DNA from: Archangium violaceum
GTDB lineage: Bacteria; Myxococcota; Myxococcia; Myxococcales; Myxococcaceae
Length of the DNA: 64,000 bases
Assembly (NCBI RefSeq): GCF_016859125.1
Contig: NZ_CP069338.1
Span: 8,683,501 to 8,747,500 of the forward strand
Reading direction: 5' to 3'
Below are positions 33,636 through 42,306 of this stretch, in pieces (the stretch's first letter is position 1; each line of letters starts with the position of its first letter). The notes beneath the pieces were generated by a model. The model saw only the letters and a list, made by a program, of their open reading frames with translations, made no database searches and was not told where the DNA came from. Both the position numbers and the translations under genes were made by a program.

Positions 33636-34265
33636 CTACTTCTGCTGCCGCTGCAGCTCTTCGAGCTTCTTGCGGACGTCCGGGTCGCTCTCGATCGTTT
33701 CCACCTGCTCGTAGATCTCGATCGCCTTGTCGCGCTCGCCCATCATCAGCAGCAGCGAGGCCTTGGCCCGCAGAAACTCCGGGTGGGACTTGTAGCGCTG
33801 CAACACCGTCTCACACCACTCGAGCGCCAGGTGATAGTTGCCCTCCTTGACCGCCTCCTGCATCAGGGTGCGCGCGCGCGTGATGCTCACTTCGGGTGAG
33901 CTCTCGTCGATGCTCAGGCCTCGTGCCCGGTAGGCCTCGATGAGCGACTTGTCGGCGCTCGTCGGCGGTGGAGGAACCACCCGGGTGGCCGGGATGGTCT
34001 TGACATCGCCACTCCCCGCGCCGTGCTCGATGACGATCCGCTGTCCCGTCGAGAGGACCGGCACGTCGACCTCGGTGATGAGGTTGCCGTCGTTCCACCG
34101 GACCTTCATCACCGTCGTCGACCCGAAGCCGAAGGGCCTCATCAGCGTTCCCTCCTCCTTGAGCGCCGGGTGCTTCTGGGGCTCCGGCTCGACCAGGTAG
34201 TAGGTGTAGTTACGCGCCGCGCAGGACACGAGGAGTGGGAAGAGGAGGAGCAAGAGCCGGTTCAT
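33636..34265 (-). CDS. TPR lipoprotein of the motor operon
   Basis: A 209-residue lipoprotein: signal MNRLLLLLFPLLVSCAAR with the lipobox Cys near residue 15. The N-terminal half contains beta strands (TLMRPFGFGSTTVMKVRWND); the C-terminal half has two or three TPR-like helix pairs (EGNYHLALEWCETVLQRYKS, KAIEIYEQVETIESDPDVRK). It is probably on the periplasmic face of the outer membrane and may assemble a ring, as TPR lipoproteins do in other envelope machines. Its ATG overlaps the stop of the preceding outer-membrane gene (ATGA), and the MotA-like ATG follows after 10 bp. Confidence 0.82.
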   Translation of the reverse strand: MNRLLLLLFPLLVSCAARNYTYYLVEPEPQKHPALKEEGTLMRPFGFGSTTVMKVRWNDGNLITEVDVPVLSTGQRIVIEHGAGSGDVKTIPATRVVPPPPTSADKSLIEAYRARGLSIDESSPEVSITRARTLMQEAVKEGNYHLALEWCETVLQRYKSHPEFLRAKASLLLMMGERDKAIEIYEQVETIESDPDVRKKLEELQRQQK

Positions 34266-35224
34266 GGCAGGAAGGGCATCCAGGAGAGGTTCATGAGGGA
34301 GAATCCGACCCCGATCCGCCCGTTGGTCGAGGCCGAGAGGGTCACTCCGTAATTGGAAGTACCAATGGGCACACGCACCATGAAGACGGCCGTGAGCAAG
34401 GGGTCGATGAGCTGCTGCGGCTGTCCCGAGATGCCGGTCACCACGGCGGTCGGCACGCTCAGCAGCACCTTGGCGCCCACCATGATGTTCAAGGCCCTCG
34501 GCACCACGCGGTAGTAGGAGGCACCGACGCCCAGCACCGGGTCGAAGAGCGACACCGACACCCCGGAGAGGTTGGCGTTGGTATCGCCCCACTGCTCCGC
34601 CCAATCGAGCGAGACATGCTGCCCCGGGTACATGGTCACGTCGATGAAGGTGTGAGTGAGGCTGTCAGCTCGTGCGCGGCGATCGAGCTCCCGCGCCAGG
34701 GAGAAGTTCCTCCGGGTGCGTGCCGGCTCGGTCAGCCTCGGATCGAAGTTCTCGGCGAGCACGATGCGGCTGTTCTTCAGGTCGATGATGCGCAACGACA
34801 CGCCTTCGGCCGTTTCGTCCAACCAGATCGCCGTGCGCGCGGGTGAGGCACTTCCGCGGCTCATCTCGTCCAGCCGGGTGATTTCGGCCGTGCCCAGACT
34901 GGTCGTGAACTGCTCGAGCTTCCCCTCCTCGACGTACAGGCGAGGCGCCATACACGCCTCACACGAGCGCAGCGAGGCCGCACCGAAGACGCGCACCAGC
35001 GTCGCCAGTGCTTCGGTCGGATACCAGGCCCGCGACTCCTCGAACGTGGGAGTGACGCTCACGACGATGGCGGGCGTCAGGTCCTTGGCCACGAAGGCGC
35101 CGTCCTCGAGGCGCATGGCCAGGGTCTCCTCGAAGCGCGAGAGCGCCTCCCGTGTCGTCTCGCGCTGGGCGAGGGCCGTCATCGGTAGCAATGCGGCGAG
35201 CAGGACGAGGCGCGCTAGAAGCAA
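34262..35224 (-). CDS. CxxC outer-membrane protein A (motor operon)
   Basis: A 320-residue exported protein. The start is TTG at 35224 with GGAGG seven nt upstream, giving the signal LLLARLVLLAALLPMTALA. The N-domain (about 30-190) contains SLRSCEACMAPRLYVEEGKL and a segment GVSLRIIDLKNSRIVLAENF, typical of CsgG/FlgO/LpoB-like alpha/beta lipoprotein folds; the C-terminal part (about 210-320) is a run of amphipathic strands ending SLMNLSWMPFLP, a likely beta-barrel. It shares the CxxC-plus-barrel layout with the neighbour at 35215, suggesting a duplication. Likely in the outer membrane. The previous gene's end overlaps by 10 bp. Confidence 0.72.
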   Translation of the reverse strand: MLLARLVLLAALLPMTALAQRETTREALSRFEETLAMRLEDGAFVAKDLTPAIVVSVTPTFEESRAWYPTEALATLVRVFGAASLRSCEACMAPRLYVEEGKLEQFTTSLGTAEITRLDEMSRGSASPARTAIWLDETAEGVSLRIIDLKNSRIVLAENFDPRLTEPARTRRNFSLARELDRRARADSLTHTFIDVTMYPGQHVSLDWAEQWGDTNANLSGVSVSLFDPVLGVGASYYRVVPRALNIMVGAKVLLSVPTAVVTGISGQPQQLIDPLLTAVFMVRVPIGTSNYGVTLSASTNGRIGVGFSLMNLSWMPFLP

Positions 35225-36402
35225 AATGACACCTCCACGCCCAGGGCGTGCACCTGGATGGGGCCCAGGTTCACGTAGCGGCCGATCGAAGGGGCATTGT
35301 TCATCGAAGGCAGCGATTCGACGAACACCGAGGCGCCGATGCGGTTCTTCACTCGCAATTCGAGCCCCAGCTGCAACGTGCCGAAGAGTGCATGGGGCTG
35401 GCCCTTGAGGAGCTCCGTGGCCAGGTCCTCGAGGTTGGGGACTCGGTCCTTGAACACCAGCGCGCTGAGTCCATGGATGGACGTCACCGAGCCGCCGACG
35501 AAGCCGTAGAGGTCGGGACGGGTCAGCGACGTCACCGACCCAGAGAGAAGACGCGAGATGCGCCCCTGGACCATCACCCCCACGTGCCTCTGAGGCATCC
35601 AGCTGGCGCCCAGCATGAGGCTCCCGGTCCAGGCGCGAGCCTGGGTGAGCGGCGCTTCGGCACCGGCCTGCAGCCAGAGGAAGGGAGCCACCATCACCGA
35701 ACCACTTCCCGGGGCATAGCTGCGAACCCCGAAACGAACGGGCACCAGGTAGACGCTTCGTCCCCGCAGCGTGTCGAGGTACTCCTGCCGCGCCTCGGAG
35801 GCGCTCTTCAGGCGATCCGCGGTGCGCAGCAGCGCCGGAGACGAGGTCGAGGTGGACAGGGTCTTCGCATAGACGATGGGCAGCGCCGGCTCGAGCGCCG
35901 TGATGCGCGCGCGCAGCACCAGCGCGGCGCCCTCCACCTCGAAGTCGAGGAAGAGGGCATGACGGCTGCCGGAGAGGGCTCCCGCCGTGGAGAGGGCCTC
36001 GGGTTCGTCCACGCCACGGGAGATGATGGTGCCCTTGGCCCCCGAGTGCACCACCACCGACGTACACTGCGGGCAATGCGCGAGAATCACCCGGGTGCGT
36101 GGGTTCTTCACCACCAGGGAGGCGAAGTGGTTCTCGATCAGCGCCTGGAGCCCGCTGCCGAAGCCCACCGGCACGCTGACATCGGCGAGCACCACGGGCG
36201 TTTCCAGGGCGAAGACGGGCTGCTCGATCCAGCTGAAGACGAGCTCGTCGAGCAGATCATAGGCCTGGAGCTGGATCTGCGCCGCCACCTGCGCTCGCAG
36301 CGACTCGAGCTGCGCCCTGCGCGCCTCGGTGACCGTCTGCTCCTCGGCCAGGGCGGATACCGGCAACAGCGCGAAGGCCAGGCACAAGAGCACGGGCCTC
36401 AC
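35215..36402 (-). CDS. CxxC outer-membrane protein B (motor operon)
   Basis: A 395-residue exported protein. The GTG at 36402 overlaps the preceding stop (GTGA) and gives the signal PVLLCLAFALLPVSALAEE. A CsgG/FlgO-like N-domain has VILAHCPQCTSVVV (CxxC) at a position matching the paralogous neighbour, and then HALFLDFEVEGAALVLRARI. The C-terminal half, about 215-395, is rich in strands (GSLMLGASWMPQRHVGVMVQ, LFGTLQLGLELRVKNRIGAS) and ends VHALGVEVSFCF with the terminal aromatic typical of barrels. Probably an outer-membrane component that could anchor the motor. No family name is certain. Confidence 0.75.
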   Translation of the reverse strand: MRPVLLCLAFALLPVSALAEEQTVTEARRAQLESLRAQVAAQIQLQAYDLLDELVFSWIEQPVFALETPVVLADVSVPVGFGSGLQALIENHFASLVVKNPRTRVILAHCPQCTSVVVHSGAKGTIISRGVDEPEALSTAGALSGSRHALFLDFEVEGAALVLRARITALEPALPIVYAKTLSTSTSSPALLRTADRLKSASEARQEYLDTLRGRSVYLVPVRFGVRSYAPGSGSVMVAPFLWLQAGAEAPLTQARAWTGSLMLGASWMPQRHVGVMVQGRISRLLSGSVTSLTRPDLYGFVGGSVTSIHGLSALVFKDRVPNLEDLATELLKGQPHALFGTLQLGLELRVKNRIGASVFVESLPSMNNAPSIGRYVNLGPIQVHALGVEVSFCF

Positions 36403-37040
36403 TGCAACCACCTCCACTCGCCACGCATGCACAGCCCGGCATGGAGTTGCGTCTCGCGCGCATCGATGATCATCAGCCCCAGGAAGGCGTCCCGCTCGTC
36501 GAGCACCCGCTGCGCGAAGTAGCGCGCGCAGGCGAGCGGGTAGGCCTTGCTTGCCGGCATGCGCCCAAGCACCGCGATGTCGCCCGCGGCGAGTACCGGT
36601 ACCCGGTCCGACACCTTGTGCCCGCGCTCGGCGAGCTGCGTCCTGGCCGCGACCGAGATCTTCGCCGCCACCGCTGGCTCTGGATAGAAAGCATCCACGT
36701 GCCAGGTGAGCTCGCCGGAGCCGAGGGCACTCGCGATCCGGGTGATCTCACCCACCGTCTGGTCCAGCGACGAAAGGATGACCTCGTCACGGTCGGGTCT
36801 CTCCCCGTAGCGCATGAAGCGACGGGTGCAGGCGAGCGCGTCGGTGACCCCGGAGGTGCCACGGGGCGTTAGATCCGGAACCAGATCCGGATAGCGTTCG
36901 TGCGCCTGGGCCTGGCTGAGGCGGGTGCACTCCAGATTGCGGGCCTCTTCCTTGCTCTGCCAGGGCCCGGCGATGGGATCGTTCGCGCGTACCCCGTAGA
37001 TCGGTAGAGGCATCAGGAGGATGAGCAGCAGGAGCTCCAT
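36399..37040 (-). CDS. Exported protein of unknown function (motor operon)
   Basis: A 213-residue protein with a short hydrophobic start, ELLLLILLMPLPIYGVRAND, that acts as a signal peptide. The mature chain has Cys residues in ECTRLSQ, ALACTRRF, LACARYFAQ and LHAGLCMRG, which may pair as disulfides, and a mixed alpha/beta pattern. No family is recognised. It overlaps the GTG of the next gene by 4 bp and follows the first gene by 19 bp, so it is part of the same transcript. Probably periplasmic. Confidence 0.72.
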   Translation of the reverse strand: MELLLLILLMPLPIYGVRANDPIAGPWQSKEEARNLECTRLSQAQAHERYPDLVPDLTPRGTSGVTDALACTRRFMRYGERPDRDEVILSSLDQTVGEITRIASALGSGELTWHVDAFYPEPAVAAKISVAARTQLAERGHKVSDRVPVLAAGDIAVLGRMPASKAYPLACARYFAQRVLDERDAFLGLMIIDARETQLHAGLCMRGEWRWLQ

Positions 37041-37059
37041 GGGTCTCTCTTCCGGGGGC

Positions 37060-37776
37060 TCACTTCGTACTGGACGGAGGTTCGGGCTCGAAGCCGCGCA
37101 TCACCACCGAGCGCATGTGCGCATTGAACGCGAGCTGACTGAGCTGGCCGTAGAAATCACGAGAAAAGTCCCGGCTGGCTCTGTCGCCGCCCAGTTTCTC
37201 CGCCTCGGACCGGACGAGGAGATCCAGCACGCCATTCACCGCCCACACGCTGAATCCGGAGTAGCGCACGAAGCGCCCCTGCAGGTTATCGGAGGCGAGC
37301 AGGAACCCGCTGGAATCACGAATGGTGACGTCCTGGGAGAAACTGGACTCGGTGATGGCGGGCACCAGCGTCAGCGTCAGCCCGGAGAGGATCCACAGAA
37401 GGGTGCTGTTGTCCTCGTGAAGCAGCCGCGCGCGCAGGTCGATGATGAGGTCCGGCCTGGCCTCGCCTTCCTCGTCACCACCTACCATCCCGCCCTGTTG
37501 CACCTGGACATCGACCTGCGCGCCCTGTGTCGTGAACAGCGTACGCAGGTGTTGGCACAGCTGTTGCGCCTCGTCCAACTTGAGGTAGTCACCGGGGATG
37601 CAACGCAGCAGAAACCGCTGGCCCTCGAAATTGGCCACCTGGGGGTCGATGATGACCGGGCGCTGCAGAGATACGAGCGGTTGGTAGACCGTCGTCACGC
37701 AGCCAGAGAGTATTACCGCGAGAAGCCACAGTAGGCCCGCGTGAAACCACCCGGACGCAGAATGTCGTCGGCTCAT
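37060..37776 (-). CDS. Lipoprotein, first gene of the motor operon
   Basis: A 238-residue lipoprotein: GLLWLLAVILSGC (lipobox) with Cys near residue 26. The mature domain has strands and helices typical of small LPP20/CsgG-like lipoproteins (DLIIDLRARLLHEDNSTLLW, then LTLVPAITESSFSQDVTIRD), and a helical C-terminus with a basic and acidic mix. Probably on the inner leaflet of the outer membrane. It opens the twelve-gene operon; the region before it (37777-38194) must hold the promoter. No strong Shine-Dalgarno sequence precedes the ATG at 37776. Confidence 0.78.
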   Translation of the reverse strand: MSRRHSASGWFHAGLLWLLAVILSGCVTTVYQPLVSLQRPVIIDPQVANFEGQRFLLRCIPGDYLKLDEAQQLCQHLRTLFTTQGAQVDVQVQQGGMVGGDEEGEARPDLIIDLRARLLHEDNSTLLWILSGLTLTLVPAITESSFSQDVTIRDSSGFLLASDNLQGRFVRYSGFSVWAVNGVLDLLVRSEAEKLGGDRASRDFSRDFYGQLSQLAFNAHMRSVVMRGFEPEPPSSTK

Positions 37777-38194
37777 GGGGATGCGACTCAGTCATCTGGC
37801 GCCGCCGCTGAATGCAAAGGCTACGCCAGGGCACGAAGACTAGCCACTGCCCAGAAGAAAACACAAGGGCCATCTGCGGATGTCCGGCACATGGCGCACC
37901 CGCTGCCACTCACTCCCGCCGGGTTGGCGGTCGAAGTTCAAGGGGGTCCGCCCGCGTCCGCCCCGGTGCGGTGGTCCGACACCCATTCGTCACGATAGAG
38001 AAACACATTGATTCAAACCTTGCCCTCAAACATCAATCATGCCAAGGCAATCACATACCATCAATAGCTGGTGTTTTTTACTCGCGTCGTAGCCGCCATG
38101 GGCTGTCAGGCTGGGAAGGAGCCGCCCCGACAATCTCGGAGAGCCATGGTTCGCCCGTGCGATGCGTGCCCCCATTCCTCTATACTCCCGGCCC
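37777..38194. promoter_or_regulatory. Divergent upstream region, AT-rich core
   Basis: About 420 bp between the motor operon (minus) and the UvrA-like gene (plus). The segment at 37995-38090 is clearly more AT-rich than its surroundings and contains two CATCAAT words (near 38032 and 38057) and a T-run (GTTTTTTA near 38071), the likely site of one or both promoters. I could not match a sigma-70 or sigma-54 consensus with confidence. No gene is seen here. Confidence 0.45.
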
Positions 38195-40471
38195 ATGCCC
38201 ACCGACGTCGAGCACATCGAGATCCGCGGCGCGCGGGAGAACAACCTGCGAGAGGTGAACCTCCGGATTCCGAAGCGGAAGATCACGCTCTTCACCGGCG
38301 TCTCCGGCTCCGGCAAATCATCCATTGTCTTCGACACCATCGCCGCCGAGGCCCAGCGCCAGCTGTTCGAGAACTTCAGCCTCTTCGTCCGGAACTTCCT
38401 GCCGAAGGTTCCGCAGCCCGCGGCGGACGCGATCGAGAACCTGAACATGGCGGTGATCGTCGACCAGAAGCGACTGGGCGGCGGCTCGCACTCCACGGTC
38501 GGCACGGCGACGGACATCAACCCGCTGCTGCGGCTCCTCTTCTCGCGCGTCGGGCAGCCGCACGTCGGATACTCGAACCAGTTCTCGTTCAACGAGCCGC
38601 AGGGCATGTGCCCCGAGTGCAACGGCATCGGGCAGAAGCTCGGCGTGAGGGCAGACGGCTTCCTCGACATGTCGAAGTCGCTCGCGGAGGGCGCGGTCCA
38701 GGTCCCGGTGTTCGCCAAATGGGAGAACGGGATGTACGCCGCGTCGGGATTCTTCGACGTGAACAAGAAGCTGTCGGAGTTCACGAAGGAGGAGATGGAC
38801 CTGCTGCTCTACGCGTCGCCGCGGAAGTTCAAGGCGAAGTTCAACGGCAACGACATGAACGCGACGTACATGGGCATCATCGAGAAGTTCACGCGCGCGT
38901 ACATCAAGCGGGATCTCAAGACGCTCTCGCCGAGGACGCAGAAGGCCGTCACGCCGTACCTGACGATGGGGCCATGCCCCTTGTGCAAGGGGGCTCGGCT
39001 CAGCCAGGCCGCGCTCGGTTGCAGGATTCAGGGGAAGAACATCGCCGAGCTGACGGCGATGGAGGTCGATGAGCTCTTGCCCTGGGTGAAGGCGCTCGAG
39101 GGCGCCGCCGAGGCGCCGCTGGCGAAGGCGCTGGCGGAGCGGCTCGGGCACGTGGTGGACATCGGGCTGGGGTATCTGTCGCTCGACCGCCCCACCGACA
39201 CGCTCTCCGGCGGCGAGTCGCAGCGGATCAAGATGGTGAAGCACCTCGGCTCCAGCCTGGTGGAGGTCCTCTACATCTTCGACGAGCCCAGCGTGGGCCT
39301 GCACCCGCGCGACGTGTACCGCCTGGGCGCGCTGCTCCGGGCGCTACGGGACAAGGGCAACACGGTGTTGGTGGTGGAGCACGACCCGGACGTCATCAAG
39401 ATCGCCGATCACGTCGTGGACGTCGGGCCTCACGCTGGCCGGAAGGGCGGCACCGTCGTCTTCGAGGGCTCGTACGAGAATCTCCTGAAGTCGAAGACGC
39501 TCACCGGTCAGTACCTCGAGCGCCAGCTGCCACTGAAGGAGACGCCGCGTCAGCCGAAGGGAAGGCTGCCCATCCGGAACGCGCGCGTGAACAACCTCAA
39601 GGACGTGAGCGTGGACATCCCGTCCGGAGTGCTCACCGTCGTCACCGGAGTCGCGGGTTCGGGGAAGAGCTCGCTCATCCACGAGGTGTTCGTCCCGACG
39701 ACGCCCGGTGCGGTGGTCATCGATCAGTCCGCCGTTGGCACCTCCAGCCGTTCGACGCCAGCCACCTACACCGGCGTGATGGACGATCTGCGCAAGGAGC
39801 TGGCGGACGCGAACGACGTGGACGCTTCGCTGTTCAGCTTCAATTCGAAGGGCGCGTGCGAGACGTGCAACGGGCTGGGCGTCCTCTACACCGACCTCGC
39901 GTTCCTGGAGGGCGTGAAGACTCCCTGCGAGACGTGTCATGGCAAGCGCTTCAAGGACGAGGTGCTCGAGTACAAGCTCGAGGGGAGATCCATCAGCGAC
40001 TACCTCGCGCTGAACGTCACCGAGGCGCTCGCGGCGCTCGGGTCCGGCAAGGGCGCGAAGAAGCGCGTGCCGCTCCTACGGAAGCTGGAGGCGATGCGCG
40101 ACGTCGGCCTGGACTACCTGACCCTGGGCCAGCCGCTGAACACGCTCTCGGGCGGCGAGTGCCAGCGCATCAAGCTCGCGACCGAACTGCACAAGAAGGG
40201 CTCGGTCTACGTCCTCGACGAGCCAACGACGGGCCTGCACATGTCCGACATCTCGCTGCTGATGAAGATCATCGACCGGCTGGTGGATGAGGGGAACACC
40301 GCGGTCGTGATCGAGCACAACCTGGACGTGATCCGGAGCGCGGACTGGGTGATCGATCTCGGACCCGATGGCGGAAGCAAGGGCGGCGAGGTCGTGTTCG
40401 AGGGGCCGTCGGCGGAGCTCTTGAAGGCGAAGAGCTCGCTGACAGGCGCGGCGCTCCGCGGCGAGTTCTGA
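38195..40471 (+). CDS. UvrA-like ABC ATPase (class III, drug-resistance type)
   Basis: A 758-residue protein with two ABC-ATPase halves in UvrA order. Walker A motifs TGVSGSGKSSIVFDT and VTGVAGSGKSSLIHEV, the signature motifs TLSGGESQRIK and TLSGGECQRIK, and Cys-rich zinc segments (CPECNGIG, CPLCKGARL, CETCNGLG, CETCHGKRF) are all visible. At about 80% of the length of canonical UvrA (about 940 residues), it lacks some of the insertion and UvrB-binding parts and fits the UvrA2/class III group, linked in other bacteria to drug resistance or DNA-damaging metabolites. The ATG at 38195 gives family-like ends; the frame is open from 38162. It probably binds damaged or drug-bound DNA. Confidence 0.88.
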   Translation: MPTDVEHIEIRGARENNLREVNLRIPKRKITLFTGVSGSGKSSIVFDTIAAEAQRQLFENFSLFVRNFLPKVPQPAADAIENLNMAVIVDQKRLGGGSHSTVGTATDINPLLRLLFSRVGQPHVGYSNQFSFNEPQGMCPECNGIGQKLGVRADGFLDMSKSLAEGAVQVPVFAKWENGMYAASGFFDVNKKLSEFTKEEMDLLLYASPRKFKAKFNGNDMNATYMGIIEKFTRAYIKRDLKTLSPRTQKAVTPYLTMGPCPLCKGARLSQAALGCRIQGKNIAELTAMEVDELLPWVKALEGAAEAPLAKALAERLGHVVDIGLGYLSLDRPTDTLSGGESQRIKMVKHLGSSLVEVLYIFDEPSVGLHPRDVYRLGALLRALRDKGNTVLVVEHDPDVIKIADHVVDVGPHAGRKGGTVVFEGSYENLLKSKTLTGQYLERQLPLKETPRQPKGRLPIRNARVNNLKDVSVDIPSGVLTVVTGVAGSGKSSLIHEVFVPTTPGAVVIDQSAVGTSSRSTPATYTGVMDDLRKELADANDVDASLFSFNSKGACETCNGLGVLYTDLAFLEGVKTPCETCHGKRFKDEVLEYKLEGRSISDYLALNVTEALAALGSGKGAKKRVPLLRKLEAMRDVGLDYLTLGQPLNTLSGGECQRIKLATELHKKGSVYVLDEPTTGLHMSDISLLMKIIDRLVDEGNTAVVIEHNLDVIRSADWVIDLGPDGGSKGGEVVFEGPSAELLKAKSSLTGAALRGEF

Positions 40472-40634
40472 CGGAAGCTCGCCGCCGAGACCGCGTAGAT
40501 CTTGCCGTCGGGGGCGTAGACGAACATCAGGCCGACGCCAATCGCCTGCGTCAACGTGTGGCCGTCGCTCCGGGTCGCGGTGATGGTGGTCTCCCCCGGC
40601 CTCAGTCCCTTGATGGCGCAGTGGTGTTTCCCAC
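40472..40634 (-). pseudogene. Possible remnant of an Ig-like-domain protein
   Basis: On the minus strand, a short frame reads KGLRPGETTITATRSDGHTL and then VFVYAPDGKIYAV-like sequence, the usual end of a Big_2-type Ig domain in secreted proteins. It has no start codon or ribosome site and merges into the antisense of the UvrA-like gene, so it is at best a remnant. Low confidence. Confidence 0.3.
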
Positions 40635-40649
40635 GCCCGAGGCGTGAGC

Positions 40650-42200
40650 TTACCGGGAGAGGCGGCGGACCCAATCGAAGTAGGTGGCCCGGGGATCCTC
40701 CAGCGGATCCCGGAACAGCGCCCGGAGCTCCGCCCGGTCCACCTGGTCCCCGTCGAAGCCCCGGTAGAGCGCGTCCCCGAGCAGGTAGCCCAGCGCGTGG
40801 CTGACGCCATGGAAGAGTCGGTCCTTGCGCAGGGGCAGCAGCTTCACCGCCTCGTCCGGAACCTCCACCTCCGCCGCCTTGTGCGCCAGCACGAACGCGG
40901 CGATCTGCCGCTCCACGCCCCGGGCCTGGGCGAAGCGCAGTGCCCACTCGCCCGGCCCCACGCAGCCGCGCCGCGGGTTCACCAGCTTCGAACCGAAGAA
41001 CCCCAGCGCCTCCTCCAGGCACCGCGCGTAGAAGGCATCCGAGGCCCGCCGTGGCGCCTCCATCGCGTCTCCCACCGCGCAGTGCCGCACGAAGTGCGCC
41101 GCTTCCTCGGCCGCGTGGTTCAGCGACAGTGACGCCAGGTACGCCGTCCGGGCCCGGGGGATGTAGCAGCTCTCCCGGGACAGGATGTGCCGCCGCAGTT
41201 GCAGCAGCTCGCCCTGGGTGAAGCGGCCCCGCTGTTGGATGCGCACCAGTGCGTCCTCGTCCGCCGCCGTCACCACCTCCACCTCGTCCAGCCATCGGCC
41301 CACCGGCACGCCCGCCAGCCGGCCGATGAGGCTCGCCATCTCCCGGAAGCGCTCCGCCGCGCTGCGCTCCCGCAGCGGCGAGTCCCCGGACTCGGCCTCC
41401 AGGTAGTCCAGGAAGCTCTGCTGGCACACCACCGGCGAGGCGTTCAGCAGGCACAGCGCTCCGTCCGGCAGCTCCACCGCTTGCGACATGCCCACCTTGC
41501 CCTCGCGAGCGAGCCGCCAGTACACGCCCTCGGCGTTCTGGTACACCACCAGCCCGCGCAGCCCGTGTCCCTCGCCGAGCGCCCGCTCCACCTGCGCCGG
41601 AAGGTGGCAGGGCGCCACGTGGTACTGGCCCACCAGCACCATCACCCGCGGCCTGTCCTCCGCCCGCACCGCCCGGGCGATCCGCTCCGCCGCGTACGCG
41701 TCTCGCAACTCCAGGGAGCGCTTGCCCTGGGCGCGCCGATCGATGCCCACCACCTGCAGCCGGTGACGCTTCGCGTAGGCCAACAGCGTGCGCACTCCGG
41801 ACCAGGCGCCCTGGCTCGTGCCATGTCCCAGCCGGGCGAGCAGCGAGCGCTCCGAGAGGCGCCCCGCGAGGAAGGCCTCCACGTAGGACTGGTGCCGGCC
41901 CTCCACGCACTCGAGCGCCAGCACGAGCCGCCGGCCCGCTTCGCGCACGCCCTCGACCAGCTCCAGGTACGTCTCCTGCGCCAGCGGCAGTGTGTGGTAG
42001 TCGCCCACGTACACGACGTCCGCCGCCTGCACCTGCTGAGACACCGCCGAGGCGGGGAGGATCCGCCGGTACTCGGAGGTGCGCCGACGGTAGCGGGCCT
42101 CATAGCTCCGGAAGGCGGCCGATTGTCCCTCGACGGCCCGGGCGATCTGGGCCTTCTGGCGGCGGAACAGGGCGAGGTGAAGGGCGAGCGACGCGCGCAT
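40650..42200 (-). CDS. ChaN-like (DUF399) haem-binding-type protein with long C-terminus
   Basis: A 516-residue protein. Residues about 45-250 resemble ChaN/DUF399: VVYVGDYHTLPLAQETYLEL, LALECVEGRHQSYVEAFLAG, and VMVLVGQYHVAPCHLP, a family that includes the iron-regulated haem-binding lipoprotein ChaN of Campylobacter. Here there is no signal peptide or lipobox, so it is probably cytoplasmic. The C-terminal half (about 290-516) is a helical domain of unknown function with EEAAHFVRHCAVGD and a Cys-containing LVNPRRGCVGPGEW segment. It stands next to a TonB-dependent receptor, divergently transcribed, which fits an iron or haem theme but is not proof. Confidence 0.8.
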   Translation of the reverse strand: MRASLALHLALFRRQKAQIARAVEGQSAAFRSYEARYRRRTSEYRRILPASAVSQQVQAADVVYVGDYHTLPLAQETYLELVEGVREAGRRLVLALECVEGRHQSYVEAFLAGRLSERSLLARLGHGTSQGAWSGVRTLLAYAKRHRLQVVGIDRRAQGKRSLELRDAYAAERIARAVRAEDRPRVMVLVGQYHVAPCHLPAQVERALGEGHGLRGLVVYQNAEGVYWRLAREGKVGMSQAVELPDGALCLLNASPVVCQQSFLDYLEAESGDSPLRERSAAERFREMASLIGRLAGVPVGRWLDEVEVVTAADEDALVRIQQRGRFTQGELLQLRRHILSRESCYIPRARTAYLASLSLNHAAEEAAHFVRHCAVGDAMEAPRRASDAFYARCLEEALGFFGSKLVNPRRGCVGPGEWALRFAQARGVERQIAAFVLAHKAAEVEVPDEAVKLLPLRKDRLFHGVSHALGYLLGDALYRGFDGDQVDRAELRALFRDPLEDPRATYFDWVRRLSR

Positions 42201-42306
42201 GGACGCTCACCACTCGCATGCACCCGCCACCCCGGCAAAAATTCGGCGGCTCCTCCACCCCCTTCCTTGACGTGCCGAACCCCTGGGAGGACCATCGGGA
42301 TTACCT

